Of a stretch of 56,087 bases of DNA, positions 25,708 to 33,611 are shown one piece after another. The translations under genes were made by a program, and so were the position numbers. The notes beneath the pieces are model-generated. The model was not told where the DNA came from and did not search any database. It saw only the letters and a list, made by a program, of their open reading frames with translations. Position 1 is the first letter of the stretch. Each line of letters begins with the position of its first letter. The stretch is taken from positions 1 through 56,087 of the IMG/VR virus record IMGVR_UViG_3300036859_001061. One strand, 5' to 3'. This DNA is from a virus.

Positions 25708-26573
25708 GCGGCCTTCTCCATGTCGTCGAAGATTTCCTGCACGTGCGGCGCGCGCTCGCCCGTCTTTGCCAGCTCGAGCAGCTCCGCGTCGAGCTTCGAC
25801 ACCCGCTTCGGCTGGTGCCGGCAATTGAATCCCCCGCCCGTCAGGAGCGGGTTCGGCAGCTGCCCGTTGTCGGCCGTCTCGAGTGCCTCCCGCGTGAACA
25901 CCTTCCCGGCGCGCGCGCGGCAGAACGGCCGTGTCTTCGTGTCGAGCGGGCCGGCGTAGTAGAACAGCTCGTCCGCCTCCCCGGTCGCGTGCAGCTGATC
26001 GACCTGGCGCGAGTAGATCGAAATGGCCGTGTCGTAGAGCGTGCGCGCGCGGCCGAGGCTCGTGTCGAACGTGTCGGCGACGTCGTCCACCAGGTGCGAG
26101 ACCGGCCGCAACCCCATCGTCCCGTCGAGCGCGACCCGCTGCAGCTGCCCCGCCAGGTCCGCCTCGAGGCGCATCAGCTCATCGAAGCGCACGGTCTTGA
26201 ACGCCGCGATCGCCGAGAGGTCCGTCTTCGACAGGTCCACTGCGGCCTGGGCGATGGAGTTCCCGCGGAGCACCAGGCGCGTGAGCTCGTCGAGCGGGCC
26301 ATCGGTCAGCGTCTCGGCGACAGCCGCGAAGCCAGACTCCTCGAGCGCGCGCAGCAGGTCGCGCCGCAGCCCAAGCACGCGCCCAAGGCTCGCCTTCGTG
26401 GCGACGAGTCGCCCGTCCTTCTCGCGGAGCTCCCGGAGGAGCTGCCGGACGCGCGCGTTGGCGAGCTTGAGCACGTCGCCCATCTCGCGCGCGAACCGGG
26501 CGTTGAGCGTCTCGATGAGCGAGGCCTCGCGCGCCGCCTGCAGCTCGAGCCGTTCGGTCTTCGTCGTGGCCAT
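25704..26573 (-). CDS. MuF-like minor head protein
   Basis: 289 aa from MATTKTERLELQ. The N-terminal ~190 residues form a helical head protein; the C-terminal part RPFCRARAGKVFTREAL...NPLLTGGGFNCRHQPKRVS matches the conserved Mu gpF motif (C...G..FT.......P....NCRC.P). Follows the portal gene, where MuF proteins usually lie. It enters the capsid with DNA or acts in head maturation. Confidence 0.8.
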   Translation of the reverse strand: MATTKTERLELQAAREASLIETLNARFAREMGDVLKLANARVRQLLRELREKDGRLVATKASLGRVLGLRRDLLRALEESGFAAVAETLTDGPLDELTRLVLRGNSIAQAAVDLSKTDLSAIAAFKTVRFDELMRLEADLAGQLQRVALDGTMGLRPVSHLVDDVADTFDTSLGRARTLYDTAISIYSRQVDQLHATGEADELFYYAGPLDTKTRPFCRARAGKVFTREALETADNGQLPNPLLTGGGFNCRHQPKRVSKLDAELLELAKTGERAPHVQEIFDDMEKAA

Positions 26574-26575
26574 GG

Positions 26576-26860
26576 TCAGTGCGTCGTCAGCCGTTTGCGC
26601 GTCCAGCGTCGCGTGTGCCCGAAGTGCCAGAAGTGACACCAGCGACACTGGTAAATCCCGAGCTGGTCGTTCCGGCGCGGATGGTCGCGCGACGTGATCC
26701 GAATCTCGGCGACGACCGCGTCGGCGTGCGCGCGCGTCGGATGCCGGACCTTGCCGCGGCACTGCTGCGTGCCCGGCCCGCGCGGCGTCGGCTTCCCGAG
26801 GTCGATCCCCGAATCGCGGAACGCCTGCCGAAGCTGCTCGAGCGTGCGCCAGCGCCGCAT
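26576..26860 (-). CDS. Small zinc-finger phage protein
   Basis: 94 aa. CRGKVRHPTRAHADAVVAEI...QCRWCHFWHFGH fits a classic short phage zinc protein (C.GK..yPT..eA......R......C..C..wH). Such proteins are common beside terminase/portal genes and may bind DNA or nuclease partners. Basic C-terminus (HTRRWTRKRLTTH). Confidence 0.55.
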   Translation of the reverse strand: MRRWRTLEQLRQAFRDSGIDLGKPTPRGPGTQQCRGKVRHPTRAHADAVVAEIRITSRDHPRRNDQLGIYQCRWCHFWHFGHTRRWTRKRLTTH

Positions 26861-26864
26861 GGCA

Positions 26865-27041
26865 TCAGCGCTCGGGCCCCACGAATCCCAGCGGGCGCAC
26901 GAGCGCGCGCCCGTCCGGGAGATACAGCACCGGCGTGCGCTCGAAGTCGACGCTCGGGCTCTCCGCGTCATCACCCTGCCGCGGCTTCTCGCCGTAGGAC
27001 ACCGGCACGTATTCGGAGGCGCGCACGATCACACGCCTCAT
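26865..27041 (-). CDS. Small phage protein, unknown
   Basis: 58 aa, ATG overlapping the portal stop (ATGA). Contains a compact beta motif RRVIVRASEYVPVSYGEKP and a second hairpin VLYLPDGRALVRPLGFVGPER. Codon use and coupling support a real gene. Function unknown. Confidence 0.5.
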   Translation of the reverse strand: MRRVIVRASEYVPVSYGEKPRQGDDAESPSVDFERTPVLYLPDGRALVRPLGFVGPER

Positions 27042-28675
27042 GCGGCCACCGGCTCTGGCTTGTTCTTGTCGTCCGGCGTCGGCGTGGGCGGTTTCTTCCC
27101 GCCCGGCACCAGGCGCTCGACCGAGCCTGCCAGCCGTTCCTGTGCGTCCGCCATCGCCTGCTCGCGCTGCGCGACCTGCGCATCGATGGCGTCGTGAATC
27201 GTCTGCTTGAGGTCGGCCGGGAGGTCCGGTGCGAGCTGATCGACGACGCGCTTCTTCGCGTAGTGCTCGAAGTCGACGCCGAGGTCGAGCGCGATCGCCT
27301 TCGCCCACTTCTCGAGCTCCTGCAGGAGGTCGGCGATGAAGAACTCGCGCGGGTAGCTGATGGTGACGTTCGCCTTGTCGAAGGCCTCGTCGGCCCGGGC
27401 CTCGGGGAACCGCCAGCGGAACCAGTGCCGCACCATCTCCAGCTCGACGCGCTGCAGCTCGGCGCCGAGGTTCGCCAGCATCTCGTTCAGCTCGGTGTGC
27501 TGCAAGCGGATCGCGTCGGCGGACTGCGCGTCGGCCGAGTCCATTTCCCAGCGCACGTGCGCGGCGCGGTAGATCTCGCGGATCAGGAAGTCGACGAGCT
27601 TGCCGATCGCCTCGAGCACGCCCATGTCGGCGGTGACGTAGCTCGCCTCGCCCTGCACGACGATCGCGCGGGTCGTCCCGATGTCGTTCCCGAGCTGCTT
27701 CTTCGCGCGGGTGACCGCATCGTCCCCGGCCTTGTCCCCGACGGGCACCGACACGACCAGCACCGAGAACGCCTGATCGCGGGCGACCTCATCCTGCTCG
27801 CTGCAGCGGTTGTACAGCGCCCGGTACACGTTCGGGTCGCCGAGCAGCGACATGCCGAGGAACGGGTGCTCGGCCGAGGGCTCCGGACGGATGACACTGA
27901 GCGGCACCAGGCCCAGCGCGCCTGAGCCCGGGACCGACGCCGCGAGCACCTCCCCGGTGCTGGTGAAGCGCGCCCAGCCGTCCCGGTCCCAGAGCAGGTA
28001 CTGCGTCGCCGCGTCCCCGGTCAGGACCTCGTCAGTGATGGCCGTGGGGCTGGCTCCCTCGAGCAGTTTTACGCCAACGAGCTCACCAGCCTTGAGACGC
28101 CAGTCGAGGATCGACGGGGCCGGGAAGAGGGAAGCGATGATCTGCCCCCGGTCATCCGCGAGGCTCGGCCCGCTGGGCGCGTCGGTCGTCTTGTCGACCA
28201 GACAGCCGGTATGGCCGGAAGCCAGGGCGAGCCGAGCCCCGCGTTTCATGAAGTCGTCGATCGGCGTGCGCGCCCCGTCCACGTTCTTCCACCAGGCTTC
28301 GAGCTCGGGCAGCCCCTGGGCCTCCCGTTTCACGCCCTCGCGGAAGACGTGGCGGACGTAGATGTTGATCAGCGACTGGGCGAAGTTGTGATAGCGCGCC
28401 ATGGTCTGGCGCTCGGCAAACTCCGCCGGTTTCTCGTTCGCGTACTGCCAGAGGTACTCCCCCGAGCGGAACCCGCCGTGTCCCTCGAAGGCGTCGAGCA
28501 GGATGCGCCAGCCGGCCGCCAGGTCGGCGTGCAGGGGATGGACTTGCCGCAAAAGCTGCGTGCGGGCGTCGTCATCGCCCGCGGCCATGACGGCGGCCGT
28601 GAGATGGTTCGCGCCAGACGACACGACGGTCGCCAGGGCGGCAGACGTGCGGGACTTTGTGCGGCGCTTGGCCAA
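27038..28675 (-). CDS. Portal protein
   Basis: 545 aa. The N-terminal helical wing (HPLHADLAAGWRILLDAFEGHGGFRSGEYLW) and the clip/stem core (KRGARLALASGHTGCLVDKTT; LGNDIGTTRAIVVQGEASYVTADMGVLEAIGKLVDFLIREIYRAAHVRW) resemble phage portal subunits (SPP1/HK97 group). The C-terminus is charged, with a PT-rich tail. The open frame starts at TTG (28675) and an ATG lies at 28588, so the start is uncertain. It lies just after the large terminase gene, as is usual. Confidence 0.8.
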   Translation of the reverse strand: MAKRRTKSRTSAALATVVSSGANHLTAAVMAAGDDDARTQLLRQVHPLHADLAAGWRILLDAFEGHGGFRSGEYLWQYANEKPAEFAERQTMARYHNFAQSLINIYVRHVFREGVKREAQGLPELEAWWKNVDGARTPIDDFMKRGARLALASGHTGCLVDKTTDAPSGPSLADDRGQIIASLFPAPSILDWRLKAGELVGVKLLEGASPTAITDEVLTGDAATQYLLWDRDGWARFTSTGEVLAASVPGSGALGLVPLSVIRPEPSAEHPFLGMSLLGDPNVYRALYNRCSEQDEVARDQAFSVLVVSVPVGDKAGDDAVTRAKKQLGNDIGTTRAIVVQGEASYVTADMGVLEAIGKLVDFLIREIYRAAHVRWEMDSADAQSADAIRLQHTELNEMLANLGAELQRVELEMVRHWFRWRFPEARADEAFDKANVTISYPREFFIADLLQELEKWAKAIALDLGVDFEHYAKKRVVDQLAPDLPADLKQTIHDAIDAQVAQREQAMADAQERLAGSVERLVPGGKKPPTPTPDDKNKPEPVAA

Positions 28676-28739
28676 GGGGGAAACGTGACGATGATGGACG
28701 CAGATCCGCGTGCTGACAATTTTCCGGTGACAAAAAGCG

Positions 28740-28973
28740 TCAGTGCGCGCGGCGTTTCAGGGCCTGGTCGAGCAGCTGCCGGGCGAGTTTGCCGGGTGTG
28801 ACGCCGCGATGTTGCGCTTCCTGGATCAGCCGATCGTGCAGCTCGGCGTTCATCCGGATCGAGAGTTCGGACGGGTCGACGAGCTCCGGTGGGCGGCCGC
28901 GGCGGGGCTTGCCGGACGCGGGCTCACGACTCGGCCCCTTATGCACCTGGTGTGGAGGCTTGGGGTCCATCAT
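28740..28973 (-). CDS. Ribbon-helix-helix DNA-binding protein
   Basis: 77 aa. LSIRMNAELHDRLIQEAQHRGVTPGKLARQLLDQALKRR is a typical Arc/MetJ-type beta strand plus two helices, preceded by a basic Pro-rich N-terminus (GKPRRGRPPELVDPSE). ATGA overlap with the terminase stop. Likely a small transcriptional regulator within the late operon or a terminase partner. Confidence 0.65.
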   Translation of the reverse strand: MMDPKPPHQVHKGPSREPASGKPRRGRPPELVDPSELSIRMNAELHDRLIQEAQHRGVTPGKLARQLLDQALKRRAH

Positions 28974-30628
28974 CGGCGCCCCCCTCGGAGCTCCGGCGGC
29001 AACACGAACGCCGGATCCTGCAGCCGCTTGATCGCCTCGACGGCGTCGGGCCCGTGCTTGGCGACGAGCTGCTCGAGCGCGAGATACTCGTCGGCTTTCC
29101 GCTCGCGCGTCTGCTTGCGCGCTTCCGCCGCGGCGGCCTCCGGATCGAGCACGGGCGTCGGGCCATCGGTCGCGCGTATCGTCGCGACGACTTCCCCCTT
29201 ACCCTTCGCGAGCTTGTTGAAGGCGCCCGCCGCGGCGTCGATCTGGTCCATGAACTTGGCGTCCTTTTGGTAGGCGTGCGCCTCCCGCAAGAACCCTTCG
29301 TTCCAGCGCCCCCGCACGAGCTTCACGTTGCCAGCTTCGGCCTGCGCGGAGAGCGGCCCGGCACGCTCGACTTTCTCGCCCGTGACCTTGTCTGCGCGAA
29401 TGGTGTAGCCGGCCAGGTTGCTGATGGTGTTCTCGGCGCTTTCCTTGCCGCCGCTGCCAGGCTCTTGCTCGACCCACACGTTGACCCCGACGCCGTCGAA
29501 CTCGGCGGTCTGCCGGATGACGCGCTCGCGGTTGTGCGCGGACCACTGCCCGGTGATGACGTCTTCGAGGTAGAAGAGGCCGTCGACCTCGGCGATGAGC
29601 ACGCCGGACGTGCGCTTCCCTCCACCCTCGGTGCCGGCCTTGTCCCAGTAGCGCGTGCGCCGGGCGCGCTTGGGCGAGGCGGCGACGATCGAGAACCACG
29701 CGCGGTTGAACACCTTGCCGGCGGTCGCCTTCACGTTCCAGTTGCCCCCGAGCAGCCGCTCGCGCTCGACGTAGGGCAGGGCCAGCAGGTTCGCCCGATA
29801 GCTGGGGTCTTTCTTCTGGAGGATCTTGTTGTCGGCGAGCGTGCCCGGGATGAACGTGAGCGACTTCGGCTGCAGGTCCGGGATGCTGGCGAAGCGGCGG
29901 TGCAACTGCTCGGCGCTGTCGGCCCAATGGAGCTCCTCGTTGAGCCGGACGAACCAGCGTATCTTGCCCGCGCGCGCCGGAATCGGCAGGCCGGTCTCCT
30001 GGTCAATCCACCAGGCAATCAGGCGATTGAGCCAGCCGCCGGTCGGGTCGTCGTCGGGGACCGGGTTGCACGTGGCGAGGATATAGGGCTTCACCCCGCA
30101 GACTGAGCGGTTGCGGGAGAGCATGTACCAGAACTGAATCTCCTCGAACGACTCGAGCTGGTCGAACCCGATACACGCGATCTGCGACCCGTCCCAGCTG
30201 AACCGGTCCTTCGCGTGCTGCATGTGCGCGAGCTTCACGGACATGCCCTGAGGAAACTCCCAGCGCAGATCGGTGAGGTTCGAGTCGGCGCCGAAGAGCG
30301 GGTAGATCTTCTCGCTCTCGTCCCAGATGCCGCCCTCGGATTTGAGCTGGGTCGTCTCGCGGCGGAAGAGGACTGCGCCGAAGCCTGGATTGTCCTTGTG
30401 CTTCAGCGGGTTGATCAGGAGACCGAAGGTCTTCCCCACGCCGGCGGCGCCGCCCGCGATGGTGATGTCGGCGCGGCTGTTGACGAACTGCTCCTGCGGG
30501 CCAGGCTGTGGGGTGATGCCGACGTCCTCGACGTCGAGCGGCGGCGGGTCGGGTTGGAAGGCCTCGAGCAGGCGATCGCACGCCTGGTCCCACGCGGTCG
30601 GCTGGCGGAGGGCTACACTGAGGCTCAC
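28970..30628 (-). CDS. Terminase large subunit
   Basis: 552 aa, GTG start overlapping the upstream stop (GTGA). The ATPase is at residues ~55-230: Walker A-like GGAAGVGKT, a hydrophobic strand before the acidic pair (IACIGFDQLESFEEIQFW), then a conserved LATCNPV coupling motif. The nuclease domain begins at RYWDKAGTEGGGKRTSGVLI with the metal-binding Asp, followed by WVEQEPGSGGKE and KDAKFMDQIDA. Packages phage DNA into the prohead. A small subunit probably corresponds to 30819-31397. Confidence 0.9.
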   Translation of the reverse strand: MSLSVALRQPTAWDQACDRLLEAFQPDPPPLDVEDVGITPQPGPQEQFVNSRADITIAGGAAGVGKTFGLLINPLKHKDNPGFGAVLFRRETTQLKSEGGIWDESEKIYPLFGADSNLTDLRWEFPQGMSVKLAHMQHAKDRFSWDGSQIACIGFDQLESFEEIQFWYMLSRNRSVCGVKPYILATCNPVPDDDPTGGWLNRLIAWWIDQETGLPIPARAGKIRWFVRLNEELHWADSAEQLHRRFASIPDLQPKSLTFIPGTLADNKILQKKDPSYRANLLALPYVERERLLGGNWNVKATAGKVFNRAWFSIVAASPKRARRTRYWDKAGTEGGGKRTSGVLIAEVDGLFYLEDVITGQWSAHNRERVIRQTAEFDGVGVNVWVEQEPGSGGKESAENTISNLAGYTIRADKVTGEKVERAGPLSAQAEAGNVKLVRGRWNEGFLREAHAYQKDAKFMDQIDAAAGAFNKLAKGKGEVVATIRATDGPTPVLDPEAAAAEARKQTRERKADEYLALEQLVAKHGPDAVEAIKRLQDPAFVLPPELRGGRR

Positions 30629-30822
30629 GACGTCGGCGGCCCCAACCGCGCACGCGCTTCGGCTTCAAACTGCGCGGTGTCCTTCAACAACCCCGGACAT
30701 GGCGCGCCGGCGCTACACGCGCACACGCTCGGCCACGGGCGATCCGGATGGTTCTCACAGACCCAGCCCTCGTCGCAGCCCGGGCACTGGTGAACGACAT
30801 TCCAGGGGGCGATGTGATTCAC
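30625..30822 (-). CDS. Small zinc protein next to terminase
   Basis: 65 aa, GTG start in a GTGA overlap with the preceding gene. Contains HQCPGCDEGWVCENHPDRPWPSVCACSAGAPCPGLL: four cysteine pairs in the CxxC.....C..HP..PW......C..GAPC.xC style conserved in many phage DNA-packaging operons. Probably a terminase accessory. Confidence 0.6.
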   Translation of the reverse strand: MNHIAPWNVVHQCPGCDEGWVCENHPDRPWPSVCACSAGAPCPGLLKDTAQFEAEARARLGPPTS

Positions 30823-31397
30823 GCCTCCGCCTCGTTCGGCTTCAACAGCTTCCGGAGGTCCGCGAAGATGTTGGCCAGCGCGGTCCGGTCCCTGACGTGG
30901 CGCTTGACGCTGTCGCTCACGTAGGCGACGAGCATCATCACCCGGTCGACGCTCACCATCGCGTGCATGTCCTTCATCCGCTTCGACTCCGTGTCCACCA
31001 GCTTCCGGCGCTGCTCGATTAACACGTCGAGCTGTGGCCCCAGGCTGTCGATGGTCGCCTGCGAGCCTTTCTCCTTCGCCTTCCCGAGCCGCGCGAGCAG
31101 TTCCCCAATGCGCGCGTCCGTGAACGCGACCTCCGAGTCGAGCTTGAGCAGGTCCGGGTCCGCGAGCGCCCGCTCGTAGTGCGCGCTGAGGCCCTTGAGC
31201 TCCTTCAGCAGCTTCGAATACCGGCCGTGGCGGAAGTTGTGGTGCGCCGGCCCGATGGCGGCGAATCCGTTGTGCATGCGGCAGCGCCCGTTCGGGCCGA
31301 GGCCTTTCGAGGTTTTGCAGATGCCGCCCCGTTTGTTCCGCCCGCCACACGTCCGGACGGCGGGCAGGACTTCGGCATGGGCTGCCGTTCCATGCAT
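30819..31397 (-). CDS. Terminase small subunit-like protein
   Basis: 192 aa. The start was chosen at MHGTAAHAEV since the longer frame is unlike a protein. Contains CGGRNKRGGICKTSKGLGPNGRCRMHNG...GRYSK, the HGG/CRMHGG zinc signature of phage small terminase-related proteins, followed by a helical coiled-coil region (GKAKEKGSQATIDSLGPQLDVLIEQRRKLVDTESKRMKDMH). Directly upstream of the large subunit. It would recognise the packaging site. Confidence 0.65.
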   Translation of the reverse strand: MHGTAAHAEVLPAVRTCGGRNKRGGICKTSKGLGPNGRCRMHNGFAAIGPAHHNFRHGRYSKLLKELKGLSAHYERALADPDLLKLDSEVAFTDARIGELLARLGKAKEKGSQATIDSLGPQLDVLIEQRRKLVDTESKRMKDMHAMVSVDRVMMLVAYVSDSVKRHVRDRTALANIFADLRKLLKPNEAEA

Positions 31398-31417
31398 GGG
31401 CTTTCCCACGGCCTTCG

Positions 31418-31711
31418 TCACGCGTTGATCCCGATGACGCGATTGGCGCTGGGAATGGGCGGCGACTTCGATAGCCGCATCCGCTCGGCGTGCGCCCTGA
31501 AGTCCGCGTCGGGCTTCGTCCACCAGGAGTCACCGCGTTGCGCGGGCGCGGCTAATTGCCGCAGGGCAGGATTGTAGGGGCGGCCGGCCTGGCGCCGGCT
31601 GAAGCCTTCCTCGGCCTCGGTCAGCGGCTCGGGACGATCGACGACGAAGCGGCCGTGTGTGGCTTCGAGGTCGTCGAGCAGCTCGAGATCGCCGGCGGGG
31701 CCCACGCGCAT
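31418..31711 (-). CDS. Phage protein, unknown
   Basis: 97 aa. Contains SFSRRQAG-style RRQAGRPYNPALRQLAAPAQRGDSWWTKPDADFRAHAERMRLSK, basic and aromatic, with an acidic N-terminal helix. It lies between the small terminase gene and a winged-helix regulator. No motif recognised. Confidence 0.45.
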   Translation of the reverse strand: MRVGPAGDLELLDDLEATHGRFVVDRPEPLTEAEEGFSRRQAGRPYNPALRQLAAPAQRGDSWWTKPDADFRAHAERMRLSKSPPIPSANRVIGINA

Positions 31712-31712
31712 G

Positions 31713-32234
31713 TCATCGGCCTCCGCCTCGGGCTCGCGCGTCGTGGTCGAGGCGACGTCGGGCGTCGGGCAGAGACTCGCCTCGGCGGGGCCGTGCGTCC
31801 TCCTCCGAGTCGGCGGCCGGCGGCTGCGCCGCCGCGCGCCCTGAGCCCTTCGTCACCGGCAGGCTGTAGCGTCGGCTATTGGTGACCCCCGTCGCCTGCA
31901 CGCGCCCCGCGCGCACCAGCCGTCCGATCGTGTAGCGCAGCTGCTTCTTCGTGATGCCGCAGGCATCGGCCAGAGACCCAGCGCTCAGAGGGATGGCGTT
32001 CGCGGCGAGCTCACGGCAAATGCGATAGTTGAGGTTGTGCCCGACCACGTGGTCGGCGGGAACGCGCTCGGTTGCCGGCATCATCGCCGACGGCTCGCCG
32101 AGCGGTCCCTCTCCTTGGGTGAGCAGGCGGAGCAGTCCGCATTTCGTGTCGTGCGCGCGCTGCATTTCTGTCTGCAGCGCGTCGAGATGCGCATCGAGCT
32201 CGGCCACCGCGGCGCGGATGACGTGCGTGTCCAT
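31713..32234 (-). CDS. Winged-helix DNA-binding regulator
   Basis: 173 aa. Middle region NYRICRELAANAIPLSAGSLADACGITKKQLRYTIGRLVRAGRVQATGVTNSRRYSLP is a helix-turn-helix plus wing (recognition helix ~ITKKQLRYTIGRLV). The N-terminal 45 residues are helical (dimerisation), the C-terminal ~40 low complexity and basic. About residues 48-60 contain the protospacer of the array's most distal spacer (see finding), so it may be a target for regulation or for attack on related phages. Confidence 0.6.
   Translation of the reverse strand: MDTHVIRAAVAELDAHLDALQTEMQRAHDTKCGLLRLLTQGEGPLGEPSAMMPATERVPADHVVGHNLNYRICRELAANAIPLSAGSLADACGITKKQLRYTIGRLVRAGRVQATGVTNSRRYSLPVTKGSGRAAAQPPAADSEEDARPRRGESLPDARRRLDHDARARGGGR
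32056..32091 (-). other. Protospacer of CRISPR spacer 1 (31/36)
   Basis: Within the regulator gene, 36 nt on the minus strand match the spacer at 33180-33215 at 31 of 36 positions, with a 16-base unbroken core GCCGGCAACCGAGCGC (minus orientation) and a further nine matching bases on its far side. Mismatches sit partly in codon positions compatible with homologous-gene divergence. Suggests that the spacer was acquired from a relative's version of this gene. Confidence 0.8.
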
Positions 32235-32430
32235 TTTGTTGGTCTCGGGAACGGGACTGAGTGTGGAAGTGTGCCGGTGACCTGTAAAGGCTGAGATCTG
32301 TCCATCGGCTCGAACGGCTCGATCGGCTACGTGTGTCTCTTCCTCCGTGCGGTCTCCCGCCCGTGGCGAGATGAGCCTTTCCTTGGCGTTTTTGCGGATC
32401 CGCGTTTCAAGAGGGCGACGACGAGGTCCA

Positions 32431-32664
32431 TCAGTTGGTCCCTGTCCGCAAGGTCGGTATCCGGCTCCACTTGATCCGCTTTAGGAAATCGAGGAAGTCC
32501 TCCTCATGGACCCGGTACGAGGCGCGCTTCCCCGAGCCCGCGACGTTCTCCGCCTTGAGCCGCCCGTCCCGAATCTCCACCCAGACGTAATCGGTGCTCA
32601 CCCCCATGATGTCGGCGCACTCACGCGTCGTCAGCGGCCGACGCGGCGGCGGTGTGTCGCTCAC
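32431..32664 (-). CDS. Helix-turn-helix regulator (MerR/excisionase-like)
   Basis: 77 aa, GTG start overlapping the upstream stop (GTGA). RRPLTTRECADIMGVSTDYVWVEIRDGRLKAENVAGSGKRASYRVHEEDFLDFLKRI is the DNA-binding type-17 HTH with the 'A..G.......Y..R.GRLKA......YR..EEDF..FL' layout. Probably a phage regulator or recombination directionality-like protein. The 195 bp to the next gene downstream (32235-32430) hold no recognised feature. Confidence 0.6.
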   Translation of the reverse strand: MSDTPPPRRPLTTRECADIMGVSTDYVWVEIRDGRLKAENVAGSGKRASYRVHEEDFLDFLKRIKWSRIPTLRTGTN

Positions 32665-32873
32665 CCGCGCTCTCCCGCCTCGGCCGCCGCCGAGGCCTGC
32701 GCCGTCCGCACCTCGCGCGCCGCGCGCCGCACCCGCGACCGGACCCGGAGGCGCGCGCCGGCGAGCGCCGCGCACTCCAGCGCCCGCCCGCTGTAGTGGG
32801 CGAGGAGCCGACGCTGGGTCTCGCGCTCGGCGCGCAGCACCGGGGTGAAGTCGATCGTCGGGATGTCGATCAT
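32661..32873 (-). CDS. Small helical basic protein
   Basis: 70 aa from MIDIPTIDFTPVL. Predominantly helical (RAERETQRRLLAHYSGRALECAALAGARLRVRSRVRRAAREVRTAQASAAAEAGERG). Its stop overlaps the next gene's GTG. Possibly a small DNA- or RNA-binding phage protein; no motif. Confidence 0.45.
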   Translation of the reverse strand: MIDIPTIDFTPVLRAERETQRRLLAHYSGRALECAALAGARLRVRSRVRRAAREVRTAQASAAAEAGERG

Positions 32874-32889
32874 GGGGTGGCCTCGCATC

Positions 32890-33099
32890 TCAGTTCGGAA
32901 TCACAATCGAGGACGCGTGAGCCAGGAGATGGCGCGCCATCTCGCGGGCCTCGGCGTCGCTCAGCACGATCCAGTCGACGGGCCGCTGGAAGCGGAGCAC
33001 GACGTGGCCGTCGCGGCGGCCGACGGCGAACGCCATGCCGCCGTCGACTTTGCGGGTCGGGGGTTTCAACAGCCAGGCGTCTTTTGGGTCGGTGGGCAT
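32890..33099 (-). CDS. Small phage protein beyond the CRISPR array
   Basis: 69 aa from MPTDPKDAWLLKPPTRKVDGG. Beta/alpha plan (MAFAVGRRDGHVVLRFQRPVDWIVLSDAEAREMARHLLAHAS), which resembles small conserved phage proteins with a RPVDWI....A.....L hallmark. It is the first gene downstream of the array on the same strand, so the array may be read through from the effector to here. Function unknown. Confidence 0.5.
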   Translation of the reverse strand: MPTDPKDAWLLKPPTRKVDGGMAFAVGRRDGHVVLRFQRPVDWIVLSDAEAREMARHLLAHASSIVIPN

Positions 33100-33143
33100 A
33101 CTCAGTCTCCCTTTCTGTCTTCGTCAGCCGGCCCAGATGACAG

Positions 33144-33611
33144 CCCGCAGTGACCGAATCGGCGATCAGGCACTTCGAGGCTGGCAAGCGCTCGGTTGCC
33201 GGCGTCATCGCCGGCCCCGCAGTGATCACGCGTCGAATTGATCACTTCGGGGTCATGGTCGTGTCGCTTGCAATCCACATCGTGTGCCCGCAGTGATCTC
33301 GCGTCGAATTGATCACTTCGGGGCGCGGTAGTAGACGACCCCTTTCGCAACCTTCGTCACCCCGCAGTGATCACGCGTCGAATTGATCACTTCGGGGTCA
33401 TCGCGTAGGACACTTCCGTGTCGAACTGCTGCCCGCAGTGATCACGCGTCGAATTGATCACTTCGGGGCGACGTCGCGGCCCCCCTGCAAACCGCCGCCT
33501 ACGACCCGCAGTGATCACGCGTCGAATTGATCACTTCGGGTTCTTCTCCGCGGAGGACGCGCATTGGAAAAGCTGCCCGCAGTGATCACGCGTCGAATTG
33601 ATCACTTCGGG
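33144..33611 (-). CRISPR. CRISPR array, 6 spacers, effector-adjacent
   Basis: Seven 36-nt repeats separate spacers of 35-38 nt. On the plus strand each repeat begins CCCGCAGTGATCACGC and ends GAATTGATCACTTCGGG. Repeats: 33144-33179 (degenerate, but same length and ends), 33216-33251, 33287-33322 (one change), 33361-33396, 33432-33467, 33505-33540, 33576-33611. Spacers lie between. The degenerate repeat marks the distal (left) end, so the leader side faces the effector and transcription is probably leftward, downstream of the effector. The repeat is self-complementary: arms CCCG/CGGG and AGTGATCA/TGATCACT around a 10-nt loop. No cas1/cas2 or tracrRNA is seen in the window. Confidence 0.93.

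Noticed and set aside
26865-27041. Match of spacer 33397-33431 to the small gene upstream of MuF
   Set aside because: Only a 10-nt shared word (GTGTCCTACG); within chance for a GC-rich window of this size.
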